From: Pseudomonadota bacterium
Lineage (GTDB): Bacteria; Pseudomonadota; Alphaproteobacteria; Rhodospirillales; Casp-alpha2
Reading direction: 5' to 3'
DNA length: 10,208 nt
Assembly (NCBI GenBank): GCA_027620395.1
Contig: JAQBZY010000023.1
Span: 1-10,208, forward strand
The notes below the pieces were generated by a model. That model made no database searches and had not been told where the DNA came from. It worked only from the letters and a program-made list of their open reading frames with translations. A program made the position numbers and the translations under genes. Every line of letters begins with the position of its first letter. Positions within the stretch are counted from its first letter, which is position 1. This document shows, piece after piece, positions 1-5,865 of this stretch.

Positions 1-635
1 TGGAAAATTACTGCCTTTCCGCGGGCCTCGCCTTCACCCGGTTCGACTATTTCGGGCACGGAGAATCGTCAGGTGCCTTCAAGGACGGCAGCATCGGCCG
101 TTGGGCCGATGACGCGGTCAGGGTCTTGGACGAGATCGCCACCGGACCGCAAATCCTGGTCGGCTCCAGCATGGGTGGATGGATCATGCTGTTGGTGGCG
201 CTCCGCCGTCCGGCGAGGATCGCCGGTCTTCTGGGGATCGCCGCGGCGCCCGATTTCACCGAGGATCTGATCCCGCCCGCGCTATCCAAACAACAAAGGC
301 TCGATCTTCAGGGCAAGGGGTTTTGCGAGATTCCCAATTGCTATGACGATCAAGAGCCGTACCTGATTAGAGCCACGCTGCTGACCGAAGGGCGCAATCA
401 CATTTTGCTCAGGGGCGAAATCGCGATTGAGGCGCCGGTTAGGCTGATCCACGGCATGCAGGATCCGGACGTGCCGTGGCAAACGGCGCTCAAGTTGGCC
501 GAGCGGCTCCGCGCAACCGATGTCGAAGTGCAGTTGGTCAAGGACGGCGAGCATCGCCTGTCCAGGCCCACCGATCTCGAACGTCTGACCCGGACTCTCG
601 ATGGACTGATCGCCACCATTAACGGCCGGGACTAA
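1..635 (+). CDS. Alpha/beta hydrolase, ABHD10-like (5' partial)
   Basis: The open frame enters from the left edge (first full codon at base 3) and gives 210 visible residues ending at TAA 633-635. An alpha/beta-hydrolase fold is clear: the FDYFGHGESSG segment after an early beta strand, the nucleophile elbow GSSMGGW (Ser near visible residue 56), the acid in HGMQDPDVPW (Asp near 154) and the catalytic His in DGEHRLSRP (near 184). The full Ser-Asp-His triad is therefore present. The overall pattern, including GIAAAPDFTEDL after the elbow, fits the bacterial relatives of ABHD10, a family of serine esterases/thioesterases. No secretion signal can be judged because the N-terminus (perhaps 40-50 residues) is missing. 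The substrate cannot be told from sequence. An internal TTG at 126 is not the start, since the upstream codons carry conserved sequence. The gene is convergent with the SDR gene, and the two stop codons overlap by 4 bp. Confidence 0.88.
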   Translation, partial: ENYCLSAGLAFTRFDYFGHGESSGAFKDGSIGRWADDAVRVLDEIATGPQILVGSSMGGWIMLLVALRRPARIAGLLGIAAAPDFTEDLIPPALSKQQRLDLQGKGFCEIPNCYDDQEPYLIRATLLTEGRNHILLRGEIAIEAPVRLIHGMQDPDVPWQTALKLAERLRATDVEVQLVKDGEHRLSRPTDLERLTRTLDGLIATINGRD

Positions 636-1522
636 CCCTCGGTCTCGAATATCGCCTGCAGTCCGGACCGGTAATCGGGATGGAACAGCTTGACGCCAAG
701 CTCGCGGTGCAGCTTGCCGTTGTCGACGCGGCGGTTGTCGTTCCAAAAACTCAACCCCATCGGCGACATGCCGGATTTCGCGGTTTCGAAATCCTGCAAC
801 GGCGGCGGCTCCATCTCCAACAGCGAACAAGCGTATTCGACCACTTCGCACGGTGGCGCCGGCTCGTCGTCGCAAACGTTGTAGATGGCGCCAGGCTGGG
901 GCTTGGCGATCGACGCCTTGAGGACGGCGCCGATATCGTCGACGTGGATGCGCGAAAATGCGTGTCCCGGTTTGTCGATCCGTTTCGCCGTGCCGCTTCT
1001 GATCTGATCGAACGCCGACCGGCCGGGCCCGTAGATCCCGGCGAGCCTGAAAATGTGCACCGGGAGGCCATATTGGCTGTGCAACGCCAGCCACTCGGCC
1101 TCGGCGGCGACCCGCCGCCGGCTACGTTCGCTGGACGGGTTCAGAGGCGCGGTCTCATCAACCGTATGACCGTCGGTATCGCCGTAGACGCCGGTCGTCG
1201 ACAGATAGCCAATCCAACGGAGGCCCCGATTGGCCGCGATGTCGTCTCTGTACAGCCGGAGCACCGGGTCGCCGGCCTCGCCCGGCGGCGCCGAGGAAAG
1301 CAGATGCGTCGCCTGGGCCAGCTCCGCCGCCACCGGTTGGCTGCGTTGCTGGCCATCGAAGACAAGGCCTTCGATGCCGATTTCCCGAAGCCGCTTCGCC
1401 GTTTCGGCGGTTCTTGCCGTGCCGGCGACTTGCCAATCCGACACCGGCAGAGCCTGGACCAATGCCGCCGCCGAATAGCCGAGGCCGAAACAGAACAAGT
1501 GCGGGCAATCTCTCCTGGTCAC
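632..1522 (-). CDS. YeeZ-like atypical SDR, NAD(P)-dependent oxidoreductase
   Basis: A 296-residue Rossmann-fold protein. The N-terminal strand carries a dinucleotide-binding GLGYSA motif (residues 13-18), followed by LSSAPPGEAGDPVL (75-88), YLSTTGVYGD (106-115), the FRLAGIYGPGRSAFDQI region (158-174) and HVDDIG (193-198). This is the layout of extended short-chain dehydrogenases related to E. coli YeeZ. The usual catalytic YxxxK is not present: the matching segment reads NPSSERSRRRVAAE (128-141). The same substitution is, from memory, usual in this subgroup, so the reaction is uncertain and may not be a classical dehydrogenase reaction. No signal peptide is seen, so it is probably cytoplasmic. 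Translation starts at GTG (1520-1522) with AAAGGAAA a few bases upstream. It diverges from the TPR gene across about 100 bp and is convergent with the hydrolase gene, its TAG overlapping the hydrolase TAA. Confidence 0.85.
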   Translation of the reverse strand: MTRRDCPHLFCFGLGYSAAALVQALPVSDWQVAGTARTAETAKRLREIGIEGLVFDGQQRSQPVAAELAQATHLLSSAPPGEAGDPVLRLYRDDIAANRGLRWIGYLSTTGVYGDTDGHTVDETAPLNPSSERSRRRVAAEAEWLALHSQYGLPVHIFRLAGIYGPGRSAFDQIRSGTAKRIDKPGHAFSRIHVDDIGAVLKASIAKPQPGAIYNVCDDEPAPPCEVVEYACSLLEMEPPPLQDFETAKSGMSPMGLSFWNDNRRVDNGKLHRELGVKLFHPDYRSGLQAIFETEG

Positions 1523-1619
1523 GATGGGTTTCCTTTCGCCCAGGCGCTGCCTTCGCTAGGATCACGCCGGCTCGGCCAACTGAGGGCCGAACAGTTTACC
1601 ACTCAGGTCATAACGCGAG
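1523..1619. promoter_or_regulatory. Divergent intergenic region, SDR / TPR genes
   Basis: This 97-bp gap must hold promoters for both divergent genes. The only clear structure is a perfect 6-bp inverted repeat, TCGGCC (1572-1577) and GGCCGA (1585-1590), with a 7-base loop. It has no T-run on either side, so it is not an intrinsic terminator. It could be an operator or chance GC-rich pairing. I could not assign convincing -35/-10 boxes on either strand. The TPR gene has no strong Shine-Dalgarno sequence; only GCGAG directly abuts its ATG. Confidence 0.4.
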
Positions 1620-2387
1620 ATGCGCAAACTTGGAAGCACGGCAATCATCGTCCCGTTGGTCGCCGGTATTCTCGGCGCCGGCACCGCCGTATCCCTGGCC
1701 GCCGAAATCAATCACGCCCGAGAATATGCCAGGTGCCTGGAGTTGGCGAAATCCGATCCCGGCGATGGCTTCGAGACGGCGTTGGCTTGGAAGGCCATCG
1801 GCGGTGGCGACGCCGCCGAGCATTGCGCGGCATTGGCGCTGCTGCATTCCGGAAAGCCGGAATATGCCGCGAGGCGGTTGGAGGTTTTGGCCGACAGCAT
1901 GCGCAAGACACCCGCGTTCAAGGCGAAAGTCTTGGCCCAGGCCGGCCAAGCGTGGCTGATCAAGGGTGACGCCAGGCGCGCCGAGGCGGTGTTCACGACG
2001 GCGCTCGGTTTAGCGCCGGGCGAGCCGGAAACGTTGATCGACCGGGCCGAGGCCCGGACCGCATTGGCTGATTACCAGGGCGCGGTCGAAGACTTGACCA
2101 ACGCCATCTCGGCGGCGCCGGAACGGATCGACGCTTATGTGTTTCGGGCCAGCGCGTACCGATACTTGGACAATTTCGGCAGTGCCGGGGCCGATGTCGA
2201 ATGGGTGCTGCGACGCGATCCGGTAAACGTCGCGGCGCTTTTGGAACGGGGCATTCTGAAACGCCTCGGCGACGACCTGGCCGCCGCCCGGAAGGACTGG
2301 CTTCGCATATTGGAGCTGGAGCCGGATAGCGAAGCAGCCCGTCTGGCCCGCGCCAACATCGAGAAAATGGACGTTAAGGCGAAGTAG
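1620..2387 (+). CDS. Exported tetratricopeptide-repeat (TPR) protein
   Basis: A 255-residue protein with an N-terminal signal sequence: MRK, then a hydrophobic stretch (residues 8-27) ending in SLAAEI with a likely signal peptidase I site near residue 28. No lipobox cysteine is seen, so it is probably periplasmic. The rest is helical repeats. TPR-like units appear at about 103-136 (AQAGQAWLIKGDARRAEAVF), 137-170 (TLIDRAEARTALADYQGAVE), 171-203 and 204-238, with the expected small/aromatic pattern and Pro after helix B (LAPGEP, AAPERI, LEPDSE). The region 35-100 looks like weaker, SEL1/TPR-like helices and contains two Cys (39, 69). TPR domains are protein-binding scaffolds; no catalytic domain is present and the partner is unknown. 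ATG at 1620 is chosen because it precedes the signal peptide directly. The gene stands alone, divergent from the SDR gene and convergent with the GST gene. Confidence 0.85.
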   Translation: MRKLGSTAIIVPLVAGILGAGTAVSLAAEINHAREYARCLELAKSDPGDGFETALAWKAIGGGDAAEHCAALALLHSGKPEYAARRLEVLADSMRKTPAFKAKVLAQAGQAWLIKGDARRAEAVFTTALGLAPGEPETLIDRAEARTALADYQGAVEDLTNAISAAPERIDAYVFRASAYRYLDNFGSAGADVEWVLRRDPVNVAALLERGILKRLGDDLAAARKDWLRILELEPDSEAARLARANIEKMDVKAK

Positions 2388-2393
2388 CGGCCG

Positions 2394-2435
2394 CTCACCC
2401 TTCGAGACGCGGTTCCGCCGCTCCTCAGGATGGGG
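2394..2435. repeat. Palindromic intergenic repeat, possible bidirectional terminator
   Basis: This 42-bp imperfect palindrome lies between the convergent TPR and GST genes. The outer arms are CTCACCCT (2394-2401) and AGGATGGG, pairing with one wobble and one mismatch. Inside are GAG/CTC and a tight GCGG-TT-CCGC hairpin at the centre, with a 2-base bulge (TC) after the outer arm. The core words CCTTCGAGACGC and CTCCTCAGGATG match, from memory, a short palindromic repeat scattered between genes in many alphaproteobacterial genomes. It begins 7 bp after the TPR stop and ends 9 bp before the GST stop, so it fills the gap. It may help end transcription from both sides, although no T-run follows on either strand. 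Confidence 0.65.
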
Positions 2436-2443
2436 AACGGAAC

Positions 2444-3112
2444 TCAGAAATCTAGATCGGCGTAATGCTTGGGCGGCGGCGCGTTCGGAATGTGATCGAC
2501 CAAAATCGAGCGGAAACTCGGCCGTGATTTGATCCGGGCGTACCAGTCCTTGGCGACGTCGTGATCCTTCCAAGGCACGTCGCCCAGATAATCGATGGTT
2601 GAGAGATGCGCCGCCGCCGCAATGTCGGCCAGCGAAAAAGTGTCGCCGGCGAGCCATTTGCGGCGTTCGACTAGATATGTGATGTAGTCGAGGTGTGTGT
2701 GCATGTTAGCGTGGCCGGCGCGAATCTTGGCTGAGTCGGGTTCGCCCAAGGCCAAGAACCTCTTCATGAACTTTTCGCCGACCAGCTTCTCCGTAACCTC
2801 GTGATCGAACTTGCGGTCAAACCAGTCGACCAGGCGCCGGACTTCGGCCCGGTGCAAGGGTTGGCGGCCGAGCAACGCCGGTTCGGGATGAATTTCATCC
2901 AGGAACTCGCAGATCACCTGGCTTCCTGATAACGCCGTGCCGTCGGCTTCGACCAGGACCGGGACTTCGCCGGCGGGATTAATGGCCAGGAATTCGTCGC
3001 GCCGCTGCCAGACGTTTTCCGCCTTCATTTCGAACTCGACCCGCTTTTCGCCAAGCGCGATGCGGACTTTGCGGCAGAATGGCGACAACCAAAGGTGATA
3101 GAGAACGCGCAT
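2444..3112 (-). CDS. fzlA: Glutathione S-transferase-like protein, probably FzlA
   Basis: A 222-residue GST-fold protein. The N-terminal thioredoxin-like domain (about 1-78) starts MRVLYHLWLSPFCRKVRIAL and has the cis-proline loop GEVPVLVEADG (Pro51) and the GSQVICEFLDE segment. The all-helical C-terminal domain follows (about 85-205), with SLADIAAAAHLSTIDYL and an N-capping Asp. The C-terminal tail HYADLDF and Trp35 before FLAINPAGEVP recall FzlA, the alphaproteobacterial GST-like protein that binds FtsZ filaments and supports constriction (known from Caulobacter). The acidic C-terminal tail is reported to matter for FzlA function. The catalytic-site residue in SPFCRK is Ser or Cys, so weak GST enzymatic activity cannot be excluded. 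Cytoplasmic, with no signal peptide. ATG at 3112 has a GAAAGGCGG ribosome site just upstream. It is divergent from msrPQ. GST family is sure; the FzlA name is an inference. Confidence 0.8.
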   Translation of the reverse strand: MRVLYHLWLSPFCRKVRIALGEKRVEFEMKAENVWQRRDEFLAINPAGEVPVLVEADGTALSGSQVICEFLDEIHPEPALLGRQPLHRAEVRRLVDWFDRKFDHEVTEKLVGEKFMKRFLALGEPDSAKIRAGHANMHTHLDYITYLVERRKWLAGDTFSLADIAAAAHLSTIDYLGDVPWKDHDVAKDWYARIKSRPSFRSILVDHIPNAPPPKHYADLDF

Positions 3113-3298
3113 AAACCGCCTTTCTTCCGAGCCGGCCAGAGATTAACACCCGGCTAACGAAAAAGTGAGGGGTGTTTATTGGCCGCTATGGCTTTGAATA
3201 CGGTATTTAATTCCTGGAATGTCAATATCCGCCGCCGCCGCCCAGTGCTACCATGGCCAACCAGTGGCCGCCGAGAGTGGCGGATTAGGGAGAAAGTG
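3113..3298. promoter_or_regulatory. Divergent intergenic region, fzlA-like / msrP, with inverted repeats
   Basis: A 186-bp region that must drive both flanking genes. Minus strand, toward the GST gene: a perfect TTGACA (3225-3220), 17 bases from CGTATT (3202-3197), a weak -10. A 17-bp palindrome, TTGAATACGGTATTTAA (3194-3210; 7 of 8 pairs around one central base), sits over that -10 and could be an operator. A looser repeat, TTAACACCC (3143-3151) and GGGTGTTTA (3170-3178), lies in the GST leader. On the msrP side a CCG-triplet run (3229-3243) is followed by two mutually exclusive small hairpins, GGCCA/TGGCC (3255-3269) and CCGCC/GGCGG (3268-3283). The second ends 3 bases before the msrP ribosome site. 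No clear plus-strand promoter was found. The GC-rich hairpins may be chance. Confidence 0.4.
3287..3293 (+). promoter_or_regulatory. Ribosome binding site setting the msrP start
   Basis: AGGGAGA lies 5 bases before ATG 3299, a normal Shine-Dalgarno spacing. It supports 3299 over the GTG at 3296 (too close) and over ATG codons at 3179 and 3188. Those upstream starts would add about 40 residues ahead of a Tat signal and lie in the divergent promoter region. Confidence 0.65.
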
Positions 3299-4267
3299 AT
3301 GCTAATCAAGTTCAAGAAGGCTTCGGATGCCTTAGGCTCCGAGATCACGCCGAAATCGGTGTTTGACCGCCGCCGCGAATTCCTGAAAACCGCCGCCGTC
3401 GCCGGTGCCGGTCTGGCGCTCGGCGGCTTGCCGTCGTTTTCGGCCCGGGCGGCGCGTGAAAAACTTAGCGGCGTCAAGAAAACCAAATGGACCGCCGAAA
3501 GCCTCGGCCCGACCGATCAGCCGAATGATTTCGATACCATTTCCAGCTACAACAATTTCTACGAATTCGGCACCGGCAAGAAGGATCCGGTCGCGAATGC
3601 CAAGGACTTCAAGCCGTTGCCGTGGACGGTCGAAATCGGCGGCCTTTGCGGCAAGCCGGGAAAGATCGGTTTTGAAGACCTGATCAAGCCGCATGCCCTG
3701 GAAGAACGCGTCTATCGGTTTCGCTGCGTCGAGGCGTGGTCAATGGTGGTGCCATGGGTCGGCATTCCCTTAGCCGATGCCTTGAAACGGTTCGAGCCCG
3801 CCGCTGATGCCAAGTACGTCGCCTTTGAAACCTTGTTCGATCCGAAACGGATGCCCGGTCAGCGCGGCCCGGTCCTCGACTGGCCTTATAAGGAGGGCTT
3901 GCGGATGGATGAGGCGATGCACCCCTTGACCATTCTCGCGGTTGGGCTGTACGGCGAAATGCTGCCGAACCAGAACGGCGCGCCGCTCCGCTTGATCGTG
4001 CCTTGGAAGTACGGCTTCAAGTCGATCAAGTCGATCGTCAGCATCAAGTTCGAGAGCCGGCTTCCGAAAACCACCTGGAGCGGCAGTGCTCCGAGCGAGT
4101 ACGGCTTCTATTCCAATGTCAATCCGACGGTCAGCCATCCGCGCTGGAGCCAGTCATCGGAGCGCCGGATCGGCGAAATTTTCCGCCGCGAGACCAAGAT
4201 GTTCAACGGCTACGAGGAAGAAGTCGCGTCGCTTTATGCCGGCATGGACCTGAAGAAGTTGTTCTAG
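3299..4267 (+). CDS. msrP: Protein-methionine-sulfoxide reductase catalytic subunit MsrP
   Basis: A periplasmic molybdenum-molybdopterin enzyme of the sulfite oxidase fold (YedY family) that reduces methionine sulfoxide in envelope proteins, taking electrons from MsrQ. With the start at 3299 it has 322 residues, close to the E. coli protein. A twin-arginine signal RRREFLK (24-30), then [13 protein letters not shown] and a likely cleavage near ARA (about 49-52), shows Tat export of the folded, cofactor-loaded protein. The molybdenum-ligating cysteine is Cys143 in [13 protein letters not shown]. Other family blocks are [13 protein letters not shown] (85-97), [37 protein letters not shown] and the late [18 protein letters not shown] (275-292). 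All key regions are intact. msrQ starts 10 bp after its stop, so the two form an operon. In many bacteria msrPQ responds to reactive oxygen or chlorine stress, but no matching regulator gene lies in the window. Confidence 0.95.
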   Translation: MLIKFKKASDALGSEITPKSVFDRRREFLKTAAVAGAGLALGGLPSFSARAAREKLSGVKKTKWTAESLGPTDQPNDFDTISSYNNFYEFGTGKKDPVANAKDFKPLPWTVEIGGLCGKPGKIGFEDLIKPHALEERVYRFRCVEAWSMVVPWVGIPLADALKRFEPAADAKYVAFETLFDPKRMPGQRGPVLDWPYKEGLRMDEAMHPLTILAVGLYGEMLPNQNGAPLRLIVPWKYGFKSIKSIVSIKFESRLPKTTWSGSAPSEYGFYSNVNPTVSHPRWSQSSERRIGEIFRRETKMFNGYEEEVASLYAGMDLKKLF

Positions 4268-4277
4268 GCGGCGGGCA

Positions 4278-4952
4278 ATGAGCGTCGTGACGACAGCCGT
4301 GACCGACGCTGTGGTGGCAGGCAAAAAAAATTCACCACTGGCACAAAGGATCAAGCGCGATCCGATCGCTTGGATCGGCAAGCCGTTGGTCTGGGCAGTG
4401 TGTCTGGCGCCGCTGGCGTGGTTGGCGTGGCTGGCGCCGACCGGCGGTCTCGGCGCCAACCCGATTGAATTCATCAACCGCCATCTCGGCGATTGGGGGC
4501 TGCGCATTCTATTGGTTTCGCTGGCGGTGACGCCGCTTCGGATTGTCACCGGCTGGAAGCAGGCGGTTCGGTTCCGGAGATTGATCGGACTATTCGCATT
4601 CTTCTATGTCGTGCTGCACGTCACCAACTACGTTGTCGTCGATCATTTTTTTAATTGGCGCGAGATTTTTCAAGATATCATCAAGCGGTGGTACATCACC
4701 GTCGGGATGGTCGGACTGCTGTCGTTGACGTCGCTCGCCATCACCTCGACCAAGGGTTGGATCAAGCGCATCGGCGGCCGCAATTGGAACCGGCTGCATA
4801 AGTTGGTCTATGTCGCCGGCGTTGCCGGCTGCATTCACTTCATCATGATGCGGAAGGGATTTCAGATCGAGCCTCTGGTCTATGCCGGCATCTTCGCGCT
4901 ATTGATGTCGGCGCGGCTGATCGAATTTCTCAGGCGCCGCTTCTTCGCCTAG
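4278..4952 (+). CDS. msrQ: MsrQ haem-binding membrane subunit of the MsrPQ system
   Basis: A 224-residue inner-membrane b-type haem protein of the ferric-reductase-like transmembrane family. It passes electrons from the quinone pool or a flavin reductase to MsrP. About six hydrophobic segments are seen, beginning near KPLVWAVCLAPLAWLAWL (36-53), then around 74-88, 103-121, 140-157, 176-190 and 200-213. The likely haem-ligand histidines are His114 (VVLHVTNY), His174 (NRLHKLVY) and His187 (GCIHFIMM). The N-terminus carries about 35 polar residues before the first membrane segment, longer than I would expect, but ATG 4278 has a GGCGGG ribosome site right after msrP. An A8 run (4323-4330, codons 16-18) is unusual in this GC-rich gene. 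The stop TAG overlaps the stop of the convergent transporter gene. Confidence 0.94.
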   Translation: MSVVTTAVTDAVVAGKKNSPLAQRIKRDPIAWIGKPLVWAVCLAPLAWLAWLAPTGGLGANPIEFINRHLGDWGLRILLVSLAVTPLRIVTGWKQAVRFRRLIGLFAFFYVVLHVTNYVVVDHFFNWREIFQDIIKRWYITVGMVGLLSLTSLAITSTKGWIKRIGGRNWNRLHKLVYVAGVAGCIHFIMMRKGFQIEPLVYAGIFALLMSARLIEFLRRRFFA

Positions 4953-5848
4953 GGCTTGGTCTTCGCCGCTTGCTGCTCACGGCGGAAGATATAGAGACCG
5001 CTGCCGATGATGATGGCGGCGCCGAGCGCCGTGTAGCCGTCCGGCAGATTGGCGAAGATCAAATACCCGAGCAGCGTCGCCCAGATCAATCCGGTGTAGG
5101 TGAACGGCGCTAGCGCCGACGGCGTCGCCGACTGGAAGGCTTTGATCAGGGTAAAATGACCGAGCGCGCCGAATGTTCCCATGCAAACCATCAGCGCCCA
5201 CTCGGTCGGGCTCGGCGCCACCCATTCGACCGGTGCTGCCACGGAGGCCAAAACGGCACCGACCAGCGCCGTATACAAAAGTGTGGTAAAGGCGTCGTCG
5301 GCTTGCCGGAGTATCCGCGTCGTCAACTGGTAAACCGCGTTGGCGCCAGCGGCGGCGACGAAATAGAGCGCCGCCAACGGCACCTCGCCCAGTCCCGGGC
5401 GGACGATGATCAAGGCGCCGGCAAGCCCGGCCAAGACCCCGAAGACGCGCCGCAGTCCGATCTTCTCGCGGAGCAACGGCACCGAAAGCGCGGTCACCAG
5501 GATTGGGCTCAGGAACATGATCGAACTGGCCATCGCCAGCTCGATCTCACGGATACCGACGAAGAATAGAAATGTCGTGGTCAATAAAAGTGCGGACCGA
5601 AAAACCTGCAGGACCGGACGGTTCGACCGCGCGTAGCGGATGGTTCGGGGGCCAAGAAAAACCAGTACCGCGAGCAAGTGAAAGAAGAACCTAGCCCACA
5701 CCACCTCCGTCGCCGGCAGAGTGAGAGACAGTTGTTTGGCGCAGGCGTCGATCAGGATGAAGAACAGCGTCGTCGTTAGCATCAGCGAGATGCCACGCGG
5801 CACGTTTTCCTGTTCGAGGTTAGCGGGTCTGGAGACCGGAAGCGCCAT
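4949..5848 (-). CDS. EamA-family (DMT superfamily) transporter
   Basis: A 299-residue integral membrane protein with about ten hydrophobic helices arranged as two EamA repeats. The first repeat runs from GISLMLTTTLFFILIDACAKQL to LVTALSVPLLREKIGLRRVFGVLAGLAGALIIVRPG (about 19-152), with the conserved Pro and RE-K-G block at its end. The second ends ALAPFTYTGLIWATLLGYLIF followed by GAAIIIGSGLYIFRREQ (about 245-292). DMT-superfamily EamA proteins export or import small metabolites such as amino acids or nucleotide derivatives; the substrate here cannot be predicted. The first codon lies 17 bp after the polA stop on the same strand, suggesting co-transcription. No good Shine-Dalgarno sequence precedes ATG 5848. 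A GTG at codon 16 or 17 or ATG at codon 23 are possible alternative starts that would still keep the first helix. The stop overlaps that of msrQ. Confidence 0.88.
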   Translation of the reverse strand: MALPVSRPANLEQENVPRGISLMLTTTLFFILIDACAKQLSLTLPATEVVWARFFFHLLAVLVFLGPRTIRYARSNRPVLQVFRSALLLTTTFLFFVGIREIELAMASSIMFLSPILVTALSVPLLREKIGLRRVFGVLAGLAGALIIVRPGLGEVPLAALYFVAAAGANAVYQLTTRILRQADDAFTTLLYTALVGAVLASVAAPVEWVAPSPTEWALMVCMGTFGALGHFTLIKAFQSATPSALAPFTYTGLIWATLLGYLIFANLPDGYTALGAAIIIGSGLYIFRREQQAAKTKP

Positions 5849-5865
5849 CAGTGGGCTGTCACGGC

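Noticed and set aside
282..1094. A 270-codon minus-strand open frame opposite the hydrolase and out of frame with the SDR gene
   Set aside because: Arg/Gln/Pro-rich shadow without motifs, covering parts of two well-supported genes.
1572..1590. Perfect 6-bp inverted repeat TCGGCC/GGCCGA as an intrinsic terminator
   Set aside because: It lies between divergent gene starts and has no following T-run, so a terminator role does not fit. At most it is an operator or chance.
680..1969. A 429-codon plus-strand open frame across the SDR gene, the gap and the TPR gene
   Set aside because: It runs antisense to the SDR gene and out of frame with the TPR gene, both of which have clear domains. The composition is Arg-rich shadow sequence.
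3229..3283. CCG-triplet run and alternative hairpins upstream of msrP as a riboswitch or attenuator
   Set aside because: Stems are only 5 bp in very GC-rich sequence, no known riboswitch motif is seen, and there is no terminator T-run or leader peptide.
3179..3298. A 40-residue N-terminal extension of MsrP
   Set aside because: The extension lies in the divergent promoter region and places Arg-rich sequence before a Tat signal. ATG 3299 has a well-placed AGGGAGA site.
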